Positions 18,468-26,092 of a DNA stretch of 64,000 bases are shown one piece after another. A model generated the notes under the pieces. It did not search any database, was not told the origin of the DNA, and worked only from the letters and a program-made list of their open reading frames with translations. The position numbers and the translations under genes were made by a program. The stretch spans positions 5,512,001 through 5,576,000 of the forward strand of contig NZ_CP109073.1 of assembly GCF_035917415.1 (NCBI RefSeq), read 5' to 3'. The DNA comes from Streptomyces sp. NBC_01803 (GTDB lineage: Bacteria; Actinomycetota; Actinomycetes; Streptomycetales; Streptomycetaceae). Position 1 is the first letter of the stretch; each line of letters opens with the position of its first letter.

Positions 18468-18502
18468 GAGGGACCGGGTCACACAAGGTGACCCGAGCCC
18501 TC
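18468..18502. terminator. bidirectional terminator between fxsA and rbpA
   Basis: An inverted repeat CGGGTCAC / GTGACCCG with a five-base loop forms an 8-bp stem, extended by GAGGG pairing with CCCTC outside a small internal loop. It lies between two convergent genes, 49 bases after the fxsA stop and 19 bases from the rbpA stop, so it probably ends both transcripts. Confidence 0.8.
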
Positions 18503-18520
18503 ATTCGTCGTTGATTCCCG

Positions 18521-18895
18521 CTACGCCGTCTTCCGGCTGTCGCGCGGATGCACCGCGATGTTCATGGCCCCGGAGCGCAGGACGGCCAGCCGCTCGGCCA
18601 GCACCTCCTCCAGCTCCTCACGGGTACGGCGCTCCATGAGCATGTCCCAGTGCGTGCGCGCGGGCTTGCCCTTCTTCTCCTCCGGGCCCTCGCCGTCCAC
18701 CAACAGGGCTTGGGAGCCGCATACCTTGCACTCCCACTCCGGCGGGATCTCGGCCTCGACCGAGAACGGCATCTCGAACCGATGTCCGTTCCGGCATGCG
18801 TACTCCACCGCCTGACGCGGCGCGAGGTCGATACCGCGGTCCGTCTCGTAGCTGGTCACCACGAGCCGCGTGCCGCGTAGAGCTCGCTCACTCAT
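18521..18895 (-). CDS. rbpA: RNA polymerase-binding protein RbpA
   Basis: RbpA binds RNA polymerase and the principal sigma factor and stimulates open-complex formation in actinobacteria. The 124-residue protein shows the whole family pattern: N-terminal tail with RGTRLVVTSYETDRGIDLAPRQ, core beta domain with cysteines in YACRNGHRF and WECKVCGSQALL, the basic linker and the C-terminal sigma-interaction domain THWDMLMERRTREELEEVLAERL. It corresponds to S. coelicolor SCO1421. A SigR-type promoter lies 60-90 bases upstream, as known for this gene. Confidence 0.97.
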   Translation of the reverse strand: MSERALRGTRLVVTSYETDRGIDLAPRQAVEYACRNGHRFEMPFSVEAEIPPEWECKVCGSQALLVDGEGPEEKKGKPARTHWDMLMERRTREELEEVLAERLAVLRSGAMNIAVHPRDSRKTA

Positions 18896-18957
18896 GAATC
18901 GTGCCTCCCGGGCTGGTCGCCCACAGGACAGGTGTCGCTGTCATCATCGCTCTGGTC

Positions 18958-18984
18958 AACGTCCGGTCGGCGGTGAAGATTCCC
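18958..18984 (-). promoter_or_regulatory. SigR (thiol-oxidative stress) promoter of rbpA
   Basis: On the minus strand GGGAAT (18984-18979) is followed by exactly 18 bases and then GTT (18960-18958), the SigR consensus GGGAAT-N18-GTT. It is correctly oriented about 60 bases before the rbpA start. In S. coelicolor rbpA is an established SigR target induced by disulfide stress, which supports the reading. Confidence 0.85.
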
Positions 18985-19065
18985 ATTGCAGGTCATGCGT
19001 CGTCCCGTCGTACCGCCCCGATTAGTACCCACCGGCGTCCGGTTTGTCACATCTGGCGTGAGATG

Positions 19066-19755
19066 TCACCCGGCGTCCGCACAGGATGGCTCGGGGTAAC
19101 GGTCCATCCGGCGGGACCAAGGGCGTAGGATACTCCTCCGTCGCCGGTCCTCGAAATCCATTTCTGATTTCGCGTCCCTGATCGCGAACACTCCGAGGAA
19201 CATCTGCGCCAGCGGCCCGATCGCCAGGGCGTACACCGCGGTCCCCACGCCGGCCGTGCCGCCCAGTGCCACACCGATCGCGAGGACCACCACCTCGATC
19301 CCCGTCCGCACCAGACGCAGGGACCGGCCGGTCCGTCGGTGCAGGGCGGTCATCAGCCCGTCGCGCGGCCCGGGGCCGAAGCTGGCCGCGATGTACAGGC
19401 CCGTCGCCGCCCCGTTGAGCACCACCCCGGCGAGCATCAGCGGGATCCGCGCCGCCAGGGCGTCGAGGGTGGGGAAGACGGCGAGGGTGAGATCCATCGC
19501 GAAGCCGATCACCAGCACGTTGGAGATCGTCCCGAGGCCCGGGCGCTGGCGCAGCGGTATCCACAGCAGCAGCACGAGCAGGCCGGTGATGTTCAGCACC
19601 ATCCCCATGGACAGCCCGGTGTGTTCGGCGGCGCCCTGATGGAAGACGTCCCACGGGTCGAGGCCCAGTTCCGCCCGTACCAGCATCGCGCCGCTGATCC
19701 CGTACAGCAGCAGACCTCCGTAGAGCTGGGCGAGACGCCGCGGCAACCGGTTCAT
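19066..19755 (-). CDS. yczE: YczE/YitT-family integral membrane protein
   Basis: The 229-residue protein has six or so membrane helices, and its N-terminal GAMLVRAELGLDPWDVFHQGAAEHTGLSMG and internal ASFGPGPRDGLMTALHRRTG are characteristic of the YczE branch. Function is not established; some relatives are linked to transport or antibiotic production. The gene is divergent from a MocR-type regulator, 98 bases away. That pairing (yczE beside a PLP-dependent GntR/MocR regulator) is conserved in many actinobacteria and bacilli, so the neighbour probably controls it. Confidence 0.85.
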   Translation of the reverse strand: MNRLPRRLAQLYGGLLLYGISGAMLVRAELGLDPWDVFHQGAAEHTGLSMGMVLNITGLLVLLLWIPLRQRPGLGTISNVLVIGFAMDLTLAVFPTLDALAARIPLMLAGVVLNGAATGLYIAASFGPGPRDGLMTALHRRTGRSLRLVRTGIEVVVLAIGVALGGTAGVGTAVYALAIGPLAQMFLGVFAIRDAKSEMDFEDRRRRSILRPWSRRMDRYPEPSCADAG

Positions 19756-19853
19756 GAGGACCTCTCTCTGGCGTAAGTGGCCTGACGCATGTCACCCTGT
19801 GGCCCGGAGACCGAGCCGTGCCACGGCCAATCCGGGAAGGGTGGCCCCGAAAT

Positions 19854-21356
19854 ATGCCTCAGTGGACCTCAACCGTGGGTGCTGGCCAGCTCGCGCGGCT
19901 GCTCGGCTCGCAGGACGGCTACGAACGCGGACCCGGCTCCCGCCGCGCCCCCGCGTACCGTGTGCTCGCCGACGGCGTGCGGCTGCTGGTGCTGGAGGGC
20001 CGCGTCCCGGTCGCCGCCCGGCTGCCCGCCGAACGGGAGCTGGCCGGAGCGCTCTCCGTCAGCCGCACCACCGTCGCCGCCGCGTTCGAGGCGCTGCGCG
20101 CCGACGGCTTCCTGGAGTCGCGGCGCGGCTCGGGGAGCTGGACGGCCGTGCCGCCCGGCCGGCCGTTGCCCGCGCGCGGCCTGGAGCCGCTGTCGCCGGA
20201 GGCCGCGGGCTCGATGCTCGACCTCGGCTGCGCCGCCCTGCCCGCCCCCGAGCCGTGGCTCACCCGCGCGTTCCAGGCCGCCCTGGAGGCCCTGCCGCCC
20301 GCCGCCCGTACCCACGGCGACTTCCCGGCCGGGCTGCTCGCGCTCCGCCAGGCCATCGCCGACCGCTACACCGCGCGCGGCGTGCCCACCATGCCCGAGC
20401 AGATCATGATCACCACGGGCGCGATGGGCGCCGTGGCGGGGATCTGCCGACTCTTCGCCCCGCGCGGCGAACGGGTCGCCGTCGAGCACCCCTCGTACGC
20501 GAACGTCCTCCAGTTGATGCGCGACGCCGGCGCCCGGCTGGTGCCGGTCGCCATGGCCGACGGCCTGACCGGGTGGGACCTGCCCGCCTGGCGCCGCGTG
20601 CTCCAGGAGGCGGCGCCGCGCCTGGCGTACGTGGTGGCCGACTTCCACAACCCGACCGGGGCCCTGGCCGACGAGGAGCAGCGCCGCGCGCTGGTCGCCG
20701 CGGCGCGGGCCGCCGGGACGGTCCTGATCGTGGACGAGACCATGGTCGACCTCGCCCTCGACGTCGAGCCGGGCAAGGAGCCCCGGCCGGTCTGTGCCTT
20801 CGACCACGGCGGCACCAGCGTCGTCACGGTCGGCTCCGCGAGCAAGACGTTCTGGGCCGGGCTGCGGATCGGCTGGGTCAGGGCGGCCCCGGAGGTGATC
20901 CGCAGCCTGATCGCCGCCCGCGCCTACGCCGACCTCGGCAGCCCGGTGCTCGAACAGCTCGCGGTGTCCTGGCTGATGACGACGGGCGGCTGGGAGGAGG
21001 CCATCATCCAGCGCCGGGCGGAGATCCGCGACAGCCGGGAGACGGTCGTCGGGGCGCTGCGGCGGCACCTGCCCGAGTGGGAGTTCGCCGTACCGCGGGG
21101 TGGCCTGACCCTGTGGGTGCGCACCGGCGGCCTGTCGGGCTCCCGGATCGCGGAAGCGGGCGAACGCCTCGGCGTGCGCGTTCCGTCCGGCCCGCGTTTC
21201 GGTCTCGACGGCGCGTTCGAGGGCTACGTCCGGATCCCCTTCACGGTGAGCGGCCCGGTCGCCGAGGAAGCGGCCACCCGCCTGGCGGCGGCGGCCCGAC
21301 ACGTCGCCGACGGATTCGGCCCGGGCGCCGACACCCCGTCCGGCTACATCGCCTAA
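19854..21356 (+). CDS. MocR/YczR-type PLP-dependent transcriptional regulator
   Basis: A GntR-type winged helix (about residues 30-100: RVPVAARLPAERELAGALSV followed by SRTTVAAAFEALRADGFLE) is fused to an aminotransferase fold of class I type. The PLP lysine is visible in GSASKTFWAGLRIGW, and DFHNPTG and DETMVDL are further cofactor-site motifs. MocR proteins use the fold as a sensor of PLP or PLP-amine adducts. ATG at 19854 gives 500 residues. GGAAGG lies 13 bases upstream, rather far. The divergent yczE gene is its probable target; a gene-length aminotransferase annotation would be misleading. Confidence 0.9.
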   Translation: MPQWTSTVGAGQLARLLGSQDGYERGPGSRRAPAYRVLADGVRLLVLEGRVPVAARLPAERELAGALSVSRTTVAAAFEALRADGFLESRRGSGSWTAVPPGRPLPARGLEPLSPEAAGSMLDLGCAALPAPEPWLTRAFQAALEALPPAARTHGDFPAGLLALRQAIADRYTARGVPTMPEQIMITTGAMGAVAGICRLFAPRGERVAVEHPSYANVLQLMRDAGARLVPVAMADGLTGWDLPAWRRVLQEAAPRLAYVVADFHNPTGALADEEQRRALVAAARAAGTVLIVDETMVDLALDVEPGKEPRPVCAFDHGGTSVVTVGSASKTFWAGLRIGWVRAAPEVIRSLIAARAYADLGSPVLEQLAVSWLMTTGGWEEAIIQRRAEIRDSRETVVGALRRHLPEWEFAVPRGGLTLWVRTGGLSGSRIAEAGERLGVRVPSGPRFGLDGAFEGYVRIPFTVSGPVAEEAATRLAAAARHVADGFGPGADTPSGYIA

Positions 21357-21409
21357 GGGGAGCTACCGAGTCGGAGAGTCGCGGTGCCGTGGCAGCCAGC
21401 AGGTGAGCA

Positions 21410-21658
21410 CTATCGCCGCCGGAGCCGTTCGAACTCCGGTGTCAGACCGTGCCCCGCCGGCCGTCCTCGTCCAGCGGGCACACCCGCGTCCGAGCCGTCG
21501 GCGTACGCCGCCAGCGCCCGTCTGCCCATGCGGCCGAGTCCGGCAGCCGCCACTGACAACGCCGGCCCGCCGCGGTACTCCGCGCGGAGCAGCCGGGAAG
21601 CCGCCGCGCGGACGACGACGCGGCGCCCGTCCGGAAGGAGGCTCGACAGGGACAGCAC
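21410..21658 (-). CDS. possible small protein of unknown function
   Basis: In the 332-base gap before the SHOCT gene, the minus strand has an 82-codon frame with reasonable GC bias at third positions and a protein-like sequence (LPDGRRVVVRAAASRLLRAEY near the start). It would begin with GTG at 21658, but no Shine-Dalgarno precedes it; the purine-rich tract there serves the opposite-strand SHOCT gene. I recognise no family. It may be a real small gene, a decayed fragment, or a chance frame. Confidence 0.25.
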   Translation of the reverse strand: MLSLSSLLPDGRRVVVRAAASRLLRAEYRGGPALSVAAAGLGRMGRRALAAYADGSDAGVPAGRGRPAGHGLTPEFERLRRR

Positions 21659-21688
21659 ACGAGAGAGAAAGAAAGGAGTGAGAACGCC

Positions 21689-22012
21689 ATGGAGCCGGCA
21701 CCCGGCTTCCGCGACGACGGACCCGAACCCTGGTTCCTGCTCTTCCCACTGGTCCGGGCGGCCGTCGTCGTCGGCGCCGTCTGGCTGCTGCGCCGCACGG
21801 TCCGGCGCGGCCGGCCCCGGCACTTCCGCCACCGCTTCCCGGGCCACGAGACGCCCGTCGACCTGCTCGGCAAGCGCTTCGCGGCCGGGGAGATCGAGGC
21901 GGACGAGTACCGGGCGCGGCTCGCCGTGCTCAGCGGCACGGACCCCGGCGGCGGCCGGGAGGACGTGCCCTGGCCGACCGGTGCCGTTCAGGCGTGCGCG
22001 GCCCAGGGGTGA
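21689..22012 (+). CDS. SHOCT-domain small membrane protein
   Basis: The 107-residue protein has one hydrophobic helix (WFLLFPLVRAAVVVGAVWLL, about residues 15-34), a basic stretch and a SHOCT motif (DLLGKRFAAGEIEADEYRARLAVL, about 59-82). SHOCT is a short oligomerisation domain common at the ends of actinobacterial proteins; no enzyme function is implied. AAAGGAG lies upstream of the ATG. Its last 25 bases overlap the tail of the convergent ATPase-like gene. Confidence 0.75.
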   Translation: MEPAPGFRDDGPEPWFLLFPLVRAAVVVGAVWLLRRTVRRGRPRHFRHRFPGHETPVDLLGKRFAAGEIEADEYRARLAVLSGTDPGGGREDVPWPTGAVQACAAQG

Positions 22013-22416
22013 CGGACGGCGTGCGCCTCGGGAGGCGTCGGGGGATAGGGCACGGGGAGCGTGAACCACACGGTCCGGCCCCGCTCGTCCTGGTGTGTCC
22101 GCGCTCCGCCGCTGTCAGGGACGGCGGCCACGGCCGGCATGTGGTGGGCCCGGGGCCCCACGGCGCGTACCGATACCGCGAGCCGGTCCCACAGCAGCGT
22201 CACCTCGACCGTGCACGGCTGCTCGGGGCCGGCGTGCCGGTGGACATCCGCGAGGAGTGCCCCCACCCCGTCCGCCACCGCGTCGGCGAGCTGCGGCAGC
22301 CGCCAGCCGGTCAGGTGCGCCGCCACGGCCCGGCGGGCCTCGGCGGCTCCGGCGGGACACGCGGGAAACTCCACCGGGCGGTGCGGGCTGGGGGCTTGAC
22401 GGGGGCTGATCACCAT
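21988..22416 (-). CDS. GHKL/RsbW-like ATP-binding domain protein
   Basis: This 142-residue protein resembles the short anti-sigma-factor-like ATPases of Streptomyces: AAEARRAVAAHLTGWRLPQLADAVADGVGALLADVHRHAGPEQPCTVEVTLLWD corresponds to the helix carrying the N-box and the following strand. The expected Asn of the N-box and a clear DxGxG G1 box are not evident, so nucleotide binding may be weak or lost. Such proteins usually regulate sigma factors by partner switching, but no antagonist or sigma gene lies beside it. Confidence 0.65.
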   Translation of the reverse strand: MVISPRQAPSPHRPVEFPACPAGAAEARRAVAAHLTGWRLPQLADAVADGVGALLADVHRHAGPEQPCTVEVTLLWDRLAVSVRAVGPRAHHMPAVAAVPDSGGARTHQDERGRTVWFTLPVPYPPTPPEAHAVRHPWAAHA

Positions 22417-22496
22417 GAGGGCTCACCGCATTCTGTGCGCGGACCGAGGGGAAAGTGTCCGGATTATGGCACTCCGCCCCGCTTTTGCGGTCCGCG

Positions 22497-23348
22497 TCAC
22501 ATGACGCGCTGGTCCGGCGTGTCGCCGTCGCCCGCGATCACCAGCTCGGGGAGGTGCCGGGCGAGCTCTTCCCGGTCCGGCGCGGGCAGCCCGGCGTCCG
22601 TCACCAGGGCATCCACCTCGTCCAGCGCGGCGAACGAACTCAGGCCCGTCGTCCCCCACTTGGTGTGATCTGCCACGACCACCACGCGCCGGGCGGAGCG
22701 GATGAAACGCCGGTTGGTCTCCGCCTCGGCCAGATTCGGCGTGGACAGGCCGGCCTCCACCGTGATCCCGTGCGCCCCGAGGAAGAGCAGGTCGAAGCGG
22801 AGCGAGCCGATCGCCGCGTCGGCCACCGGCCCCACCAGCGCGTCCGAGGGCGTCCGCACGCCGCCCGTCAGCACCACGGTCGCCGCGTGCCCGGCCCCCG
22901 GGCCGCCGTCGTGCTCCGCCGCCCGCCGGGCGTCGTGGAACACGTCGGCCACCCGCACCGAGTTGGTCACCACCGTCAGGTCCGGCACGTCGAGCAGCCG
23001 GTGGGCGACCGCGAACGTGGTCGTGCCGCCGGACAGCGCCACCGCGCTGCCCGGCACGGCCAGGGCCGCCGCGGCCCGCGCGATGTCGTGCTTGGCGGCC
23101 GGCTCCAGTGCGGACTTCGCCTCGAAACCGGGCTCGTGCGTGCGCCGTTCCCCGACCGGCACCGCGCCGCCGTGGACCTTCTCCAGCGCGCCCTGCCGGG
23201 CCAGCGCGTCGAGGTCGCGGCGGACCGTCATGTCCGACACCTGGAGCATCCGCGTCAGCTCGCTGACCCGGATGCCGCCCCGACGGCGCACCTCGGCCAG
23301 GATCAGCGCACGCCGCTGTCCGGCCAGCAGATTCTGGTTGTCGCTCAC
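22497..23348 (-). CDS. DeoR/GlpR family transcriptional regulator
   Basis: A 283-residue regulator with an N-terminal DeoR helix-turn-helix (RVSELTRMLQVSDMTVRRDL then DALARQGALEKVHGGA) and a C-terminal sugar-phosphate-sensing domain of the phosphosugar-isomerase fold (VALSGGTTTFAVAHRL, VVTNSV, VVVADHTKWG). GlpR-type proteins repress sugar or polyol genes and are released by a phosphorylated intermediate. GTG at 23348 is supported by GGGAGGAGG just upstream. The dha operon lies about 13 kb away, so a link is only a possibility. No sugar genes are adjacent. Confidence 0.9.
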   Translation of the reverse strand: MSDNQNLLAGQRRALILAEVRRRGGIRVSELTRMLQVSDMTVRRDLDALARQGALEKVHGGAVPVGERRTHEPGFEAKSALEPAAKHDIARAAAALAVPGSAVALSGGTTTFAVAHRLLDVPDLTVVTNSVRVADVFHDARRAAEHDGGPGAGHAATVVLTGGVRTPSDALVGPVADAAIGSLRFDLLFLGAHGITVEAGLSTPNLAEAETNRRFIRSARRVVVVADHTKWGTTGLSSFAALDEVDALVTDAGLPAPDREELARHLPELVIAGDGDTPDQRVM

Positions 23349-23505
23349 GAGCCTCCTCCCGACGCCGGGGAGCCATCCTCGCATGCCCCAACAAGCCCCC
23401 GCCGGGCGCGGTTCGGGACCGTTCCGGGCGGAGAAGAGGGGGACACAGGGACGTACGCGGAACAGCGGCGCGGAACAAGGGAACAGCGGACAGGGGGACG
23501 ATCCG

Positions 23506-25893
23506 ATGGCCATCGAGGGCATCGCGCGGCCGGTCGCCGGCCGGGGGGACGACGCCGGGGGGGACCCGGATCCGGAGATCCCGCCCGAGCCCGCGATGGA
23601 GCTGCTGGTGCACGGCGTCGGCGGCACCACGGCCGGGGACATGCTGGCGGATCCGCGCGTCACCCGGGTGACCGGCGACGACACCGCCGACATCCACCGC
23701 CGCACCGAGGACCTGGACGAGCGCCCCTGGGACGACAGGACTCCGCTGCGCGAGGCGTACTGCTGGTGCGACCTCACCTCGGGCGACGCCTCCCGCGTTC
23801 TGTGGCTGCTGCTGCTGCCGTTCATGATCGTCAACCTGGCGCACTGGATGCGCCCCCTCTCACGTGGCGCACGGCGCGCGCACGCCGTCTACGACGTCCT
23901 CGTGCGCCTGCTCGCTCTCTCGTTGACCGTCCTGTTCGTCGCCGGGGTGTGCGCCGTCGCCCTCGACCTGGTCGCCTGGCAGTGCGCGGGGTCGGCCACG
24001 TGCGCCGAGGGAACCTCGTGGATCGAGCCGTTCGGGCCGGGCGAGGGCTGGTGGTCCCAGCCGGGTCGGCGGCTCGCGCTGGCCGCCCTGCTTCCCGTGG
24101 CCCTCGTGGTCCTGCTGTGGTGGCTCTCCTACCGCACCTGGAGCGCCTACGAATCCGCCTCCCCGCCGCCGCGCCCCCGTTCGGACGCCGGGGAGCACGC
24201 CGTGCTGAGCCTGCCCGGCTTCTGGTTCGGCCGGGGTCTGGTCGCCCGGCTGCGCGCCACGCACACCGCCGCCGGGCTGCTGACCGTCGCCACCGCGCTG
24301 CTCGTCGCCACCGGCGAGCACGACCGGGGCCCGGACGGCGGCACCGGGCTGATGGCCGTCGGCTGGCTGCTGACCGCCCTCACGGTGGCGGGCTGGGGTG
24401 TGGTCGCCGTCCAGCAGGGGCGGCACAGCCGCACCGAGGAGGAGCCGGACGAGCGGCCGCAGCCGCCCGCCTCGCGCGCGTTGCCCTGGGGCACCCTGGC
24501 GCTGCTGGTCCTGGTCCTCGCGCACACCGTGTGGGACCGGCCCGGCTGGGTGGCGGCCGGGCGGTTACCGGCCGCGGCGGGCGTCTTCCCCGTGCTGATG
24601 GTCGCCCAGCTCGTGCTGATCGCCGGTGTGGCGCTGACCGCCCATCGGCTGCACCGGCAGGCGCCCAGCGGGGACCGCGGCACGCTGTACGGGCTGGGCG
24701 GGGCCTGCGTCGCCGTGCTGGCGTGCGGCCTCGGCGAGGTCCTGACCGGCGGTGTGGCCCAGCGCGCCGCCGACTGGCTGGACCCGGCCGCCGCGCCCGG
24801 CGAGCCCGGCGCGGTGATCGCCGGCCCGCCGAGCGTGCTGAGCTGGGCCGCCGCCGTCATCCCGCCGCTGCTGTTCGTCGTGCTGGTCCTCGCCGCCGCG
24901 GCGCTGGTCCACGCCGGCCGGGTGGCCCGCCGCCTGTCGCCCACGGTCGTCGAGCGCTACGCGGACGAGGGCTGCGAGCCGCTCCGGGAGCGCAGCGACG
25001 GCATCGCCACCGCGACCGCGCGCGCCGGGCTGACCGACGCCGCGCCCCTGCTGATCGGCGCGCTCACCGGGACGGCGCTCGTCCTCGGCGTGGTCGCGGC
25101 GGCCGGCTCCGCGACGGGCGACACCCCGTCCCGGGCCGCCGACGACGCGCCCGCCGCCGTCGCCGCGGTGGCCAACACGTGCCAGGCACTCGGCTCCTGG
25201 CTGATGGGGGCCGGAGTCCTGCTGCTGCTGGCCCTGGGGCGGCGGGCCTACCGTGACACCTCCGCCCGCCGGACGGTGGGCATCCTGTGGGACATCGGCA
25301 CGTTCTGGCCGCGCGCGGCGCACCCGTTCGCGCCTCCCTGCTACGCCGAGCGGGCCGTTCCCGACCTGTCCTGGCGGATGGGCACCTGGGTGGAGGCGAC
25401 CGGCGGCCGGCTGGTCATCTCCGCGCACTCGCAGGGCAGCGTGCTGGCCGCCGCCGCCGTCTGGCAGCTCGACGCGGCGACCCGTTCCCGGATCGCGCTG
25501 CTCACCCACGGCTCGCCGCTGGCGCGGCTGTACGGGCGGTGGTTCCCGGCGTACTTCGGGCCGCAGGCGCTGGTCGCCCTGCACCGGGACATGCCCCGCT
25601 GGCGGAACCTGTGGCGGGCCACCGACCCGATCGGTGGCCCGGTCGGTGTGGCCGCCGCAGACGTCCCACGGGTGGACCGCGGACCGTTGCCCGACCCGCT
25701 GCACTACGGGCGCACCCTGCGCCGCCCGCTTCCCGAGCCGATCCTCGGCCACAGCGACTACGCGGCGGACCCGGCGTTCGCCGCGGAGCGCGCGAAGCTC
25801 TTCCACCGGGTGGTCCGGGGCGCCCCGGACCTCCCCGCCCAGCCGGGCGCGCCGGGGGCCGAGCGACCTGGGGCCGGGCGACCAGTGTGCTGA
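23506..25893 (+). CDS. large multi-pass membrane protein with serine-hydrolase motif
   Basis: The 795-residue protein begins with a soluble segment containing ELLVHGVGGTTAGDML, an oxyanion-like strand typical of alpha/beta hydrolases. It then has about eight to ten hydrophobic helices in several groups between roughly residues 90 and 590. A soluble C-terminal region carries LVISAHSQGSVLAAAAVWQL, an SxSxGS nucleophile elbow, and THGSPLARLYGRWFP. The hydrolase fold thus seems split by an inserted membrane region. It may act on lipids, but the substrate is unknown. Homologues are annotated only as hypothetical or membrane proteins as far as I recall. The ATG has AGGGGGAC upstream. Confidence 0.75.
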   Translation: MAIEGIARPVAGRGDDAGGDPDPEIPPEPAMELLVHGVGGTTAGDMLADPRVTRVTGDDTADIHRRTEDLDERPWDDRTPLREAYCWCDLTSGDASRVLWLLLLPFMIVNLAHWMRPLSRGARRAHAVYDVLVRLLALSLTVLFVAGVCAVALDLVAWQCAGSATCAEGTSWIEPFGPGEGWWSQPGRRLALAALLPVALVVLLWWLSYRTWSAYESASPPPRPRSDAGEHAVLSLPGFWFGRGLVARLRATHTAAGLLTVATALLVATGEHDRGPDGGTGLMAVGWLLTALTVAGWGVVAVQQGRHSRTEEEPDERPQPPASRALPWGTLALLVLVLAHTVWDRPGWVAAGRLPAAAGVFPVLMVAQLVLIAGVALTAHRLHRQAPSGDRGTLYGLGGACVAVLACGLGEVLTGGVAQRAADWLDPAAAPGEPGAVIAGPPSVLSWAAAVIPPLLFVVLVLAAAALVHAGRVARRLSPTVVERYADEGCEPLRERSDGIATATARAGLTDAAPLLIGALTGTALVLGVVAAAGSATGDTPSRAADDAPAAVAAVANTCQALGSWLMGAGVLLLLALGRRAYRDTSARRTVGILWDIGTFWPRAAHPFAPPCYAERAVPDLSWRMGTWVEATGGRLVISAHSQGSVLAAAAVWQLDAATRSRIALLTHGSPLARLYGRWFPAYFGPQALVALHRDMPRWRNLWRATDPIGGPVGVAAADVPRVDRGPLPDPLHYGRTLRRPLPEPILGHSDYAADPAFAAERAKLFHRVVRGAPDLPAQPGAPGAERPGAGRPVC

Positions 25894-25921
25894 TCACACC
25901 CAGCCGGGCGCGCCGGGGGCC
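25838..25921. repeat. 23-bp direct repeat, 61 bp apart, at a gene end
   Basis: A 23-base sequence at 25838-25860 (encoding the AQPGAPGA tail of the membrane protein) recurs exactly at 25899-25921, beyond the stop codon. The offset of 61 bases equals that of the repeat at 12037/12098, although the sequences differ. Local duplication of the gene end is the simplest explanation. The remaining bases to 26092 hold no gene. Confidence 0.8.
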
Positions 25922-26092
25922 GCGATCACGGGACAGCCTTTCCCCGTGTCGCGGAAGCCGTAGGGCGCCCGATGCGGGCCGTGATCGACAGTCGCGACCA
26001 GGGCCTACGCCCTGACGTGGCGCGGCCTATGAGCTGCCCACGAGGGCGGCCGAGGGTCGGTCGACGGCCGTCCGGCGGTTCCGCGACACGCT

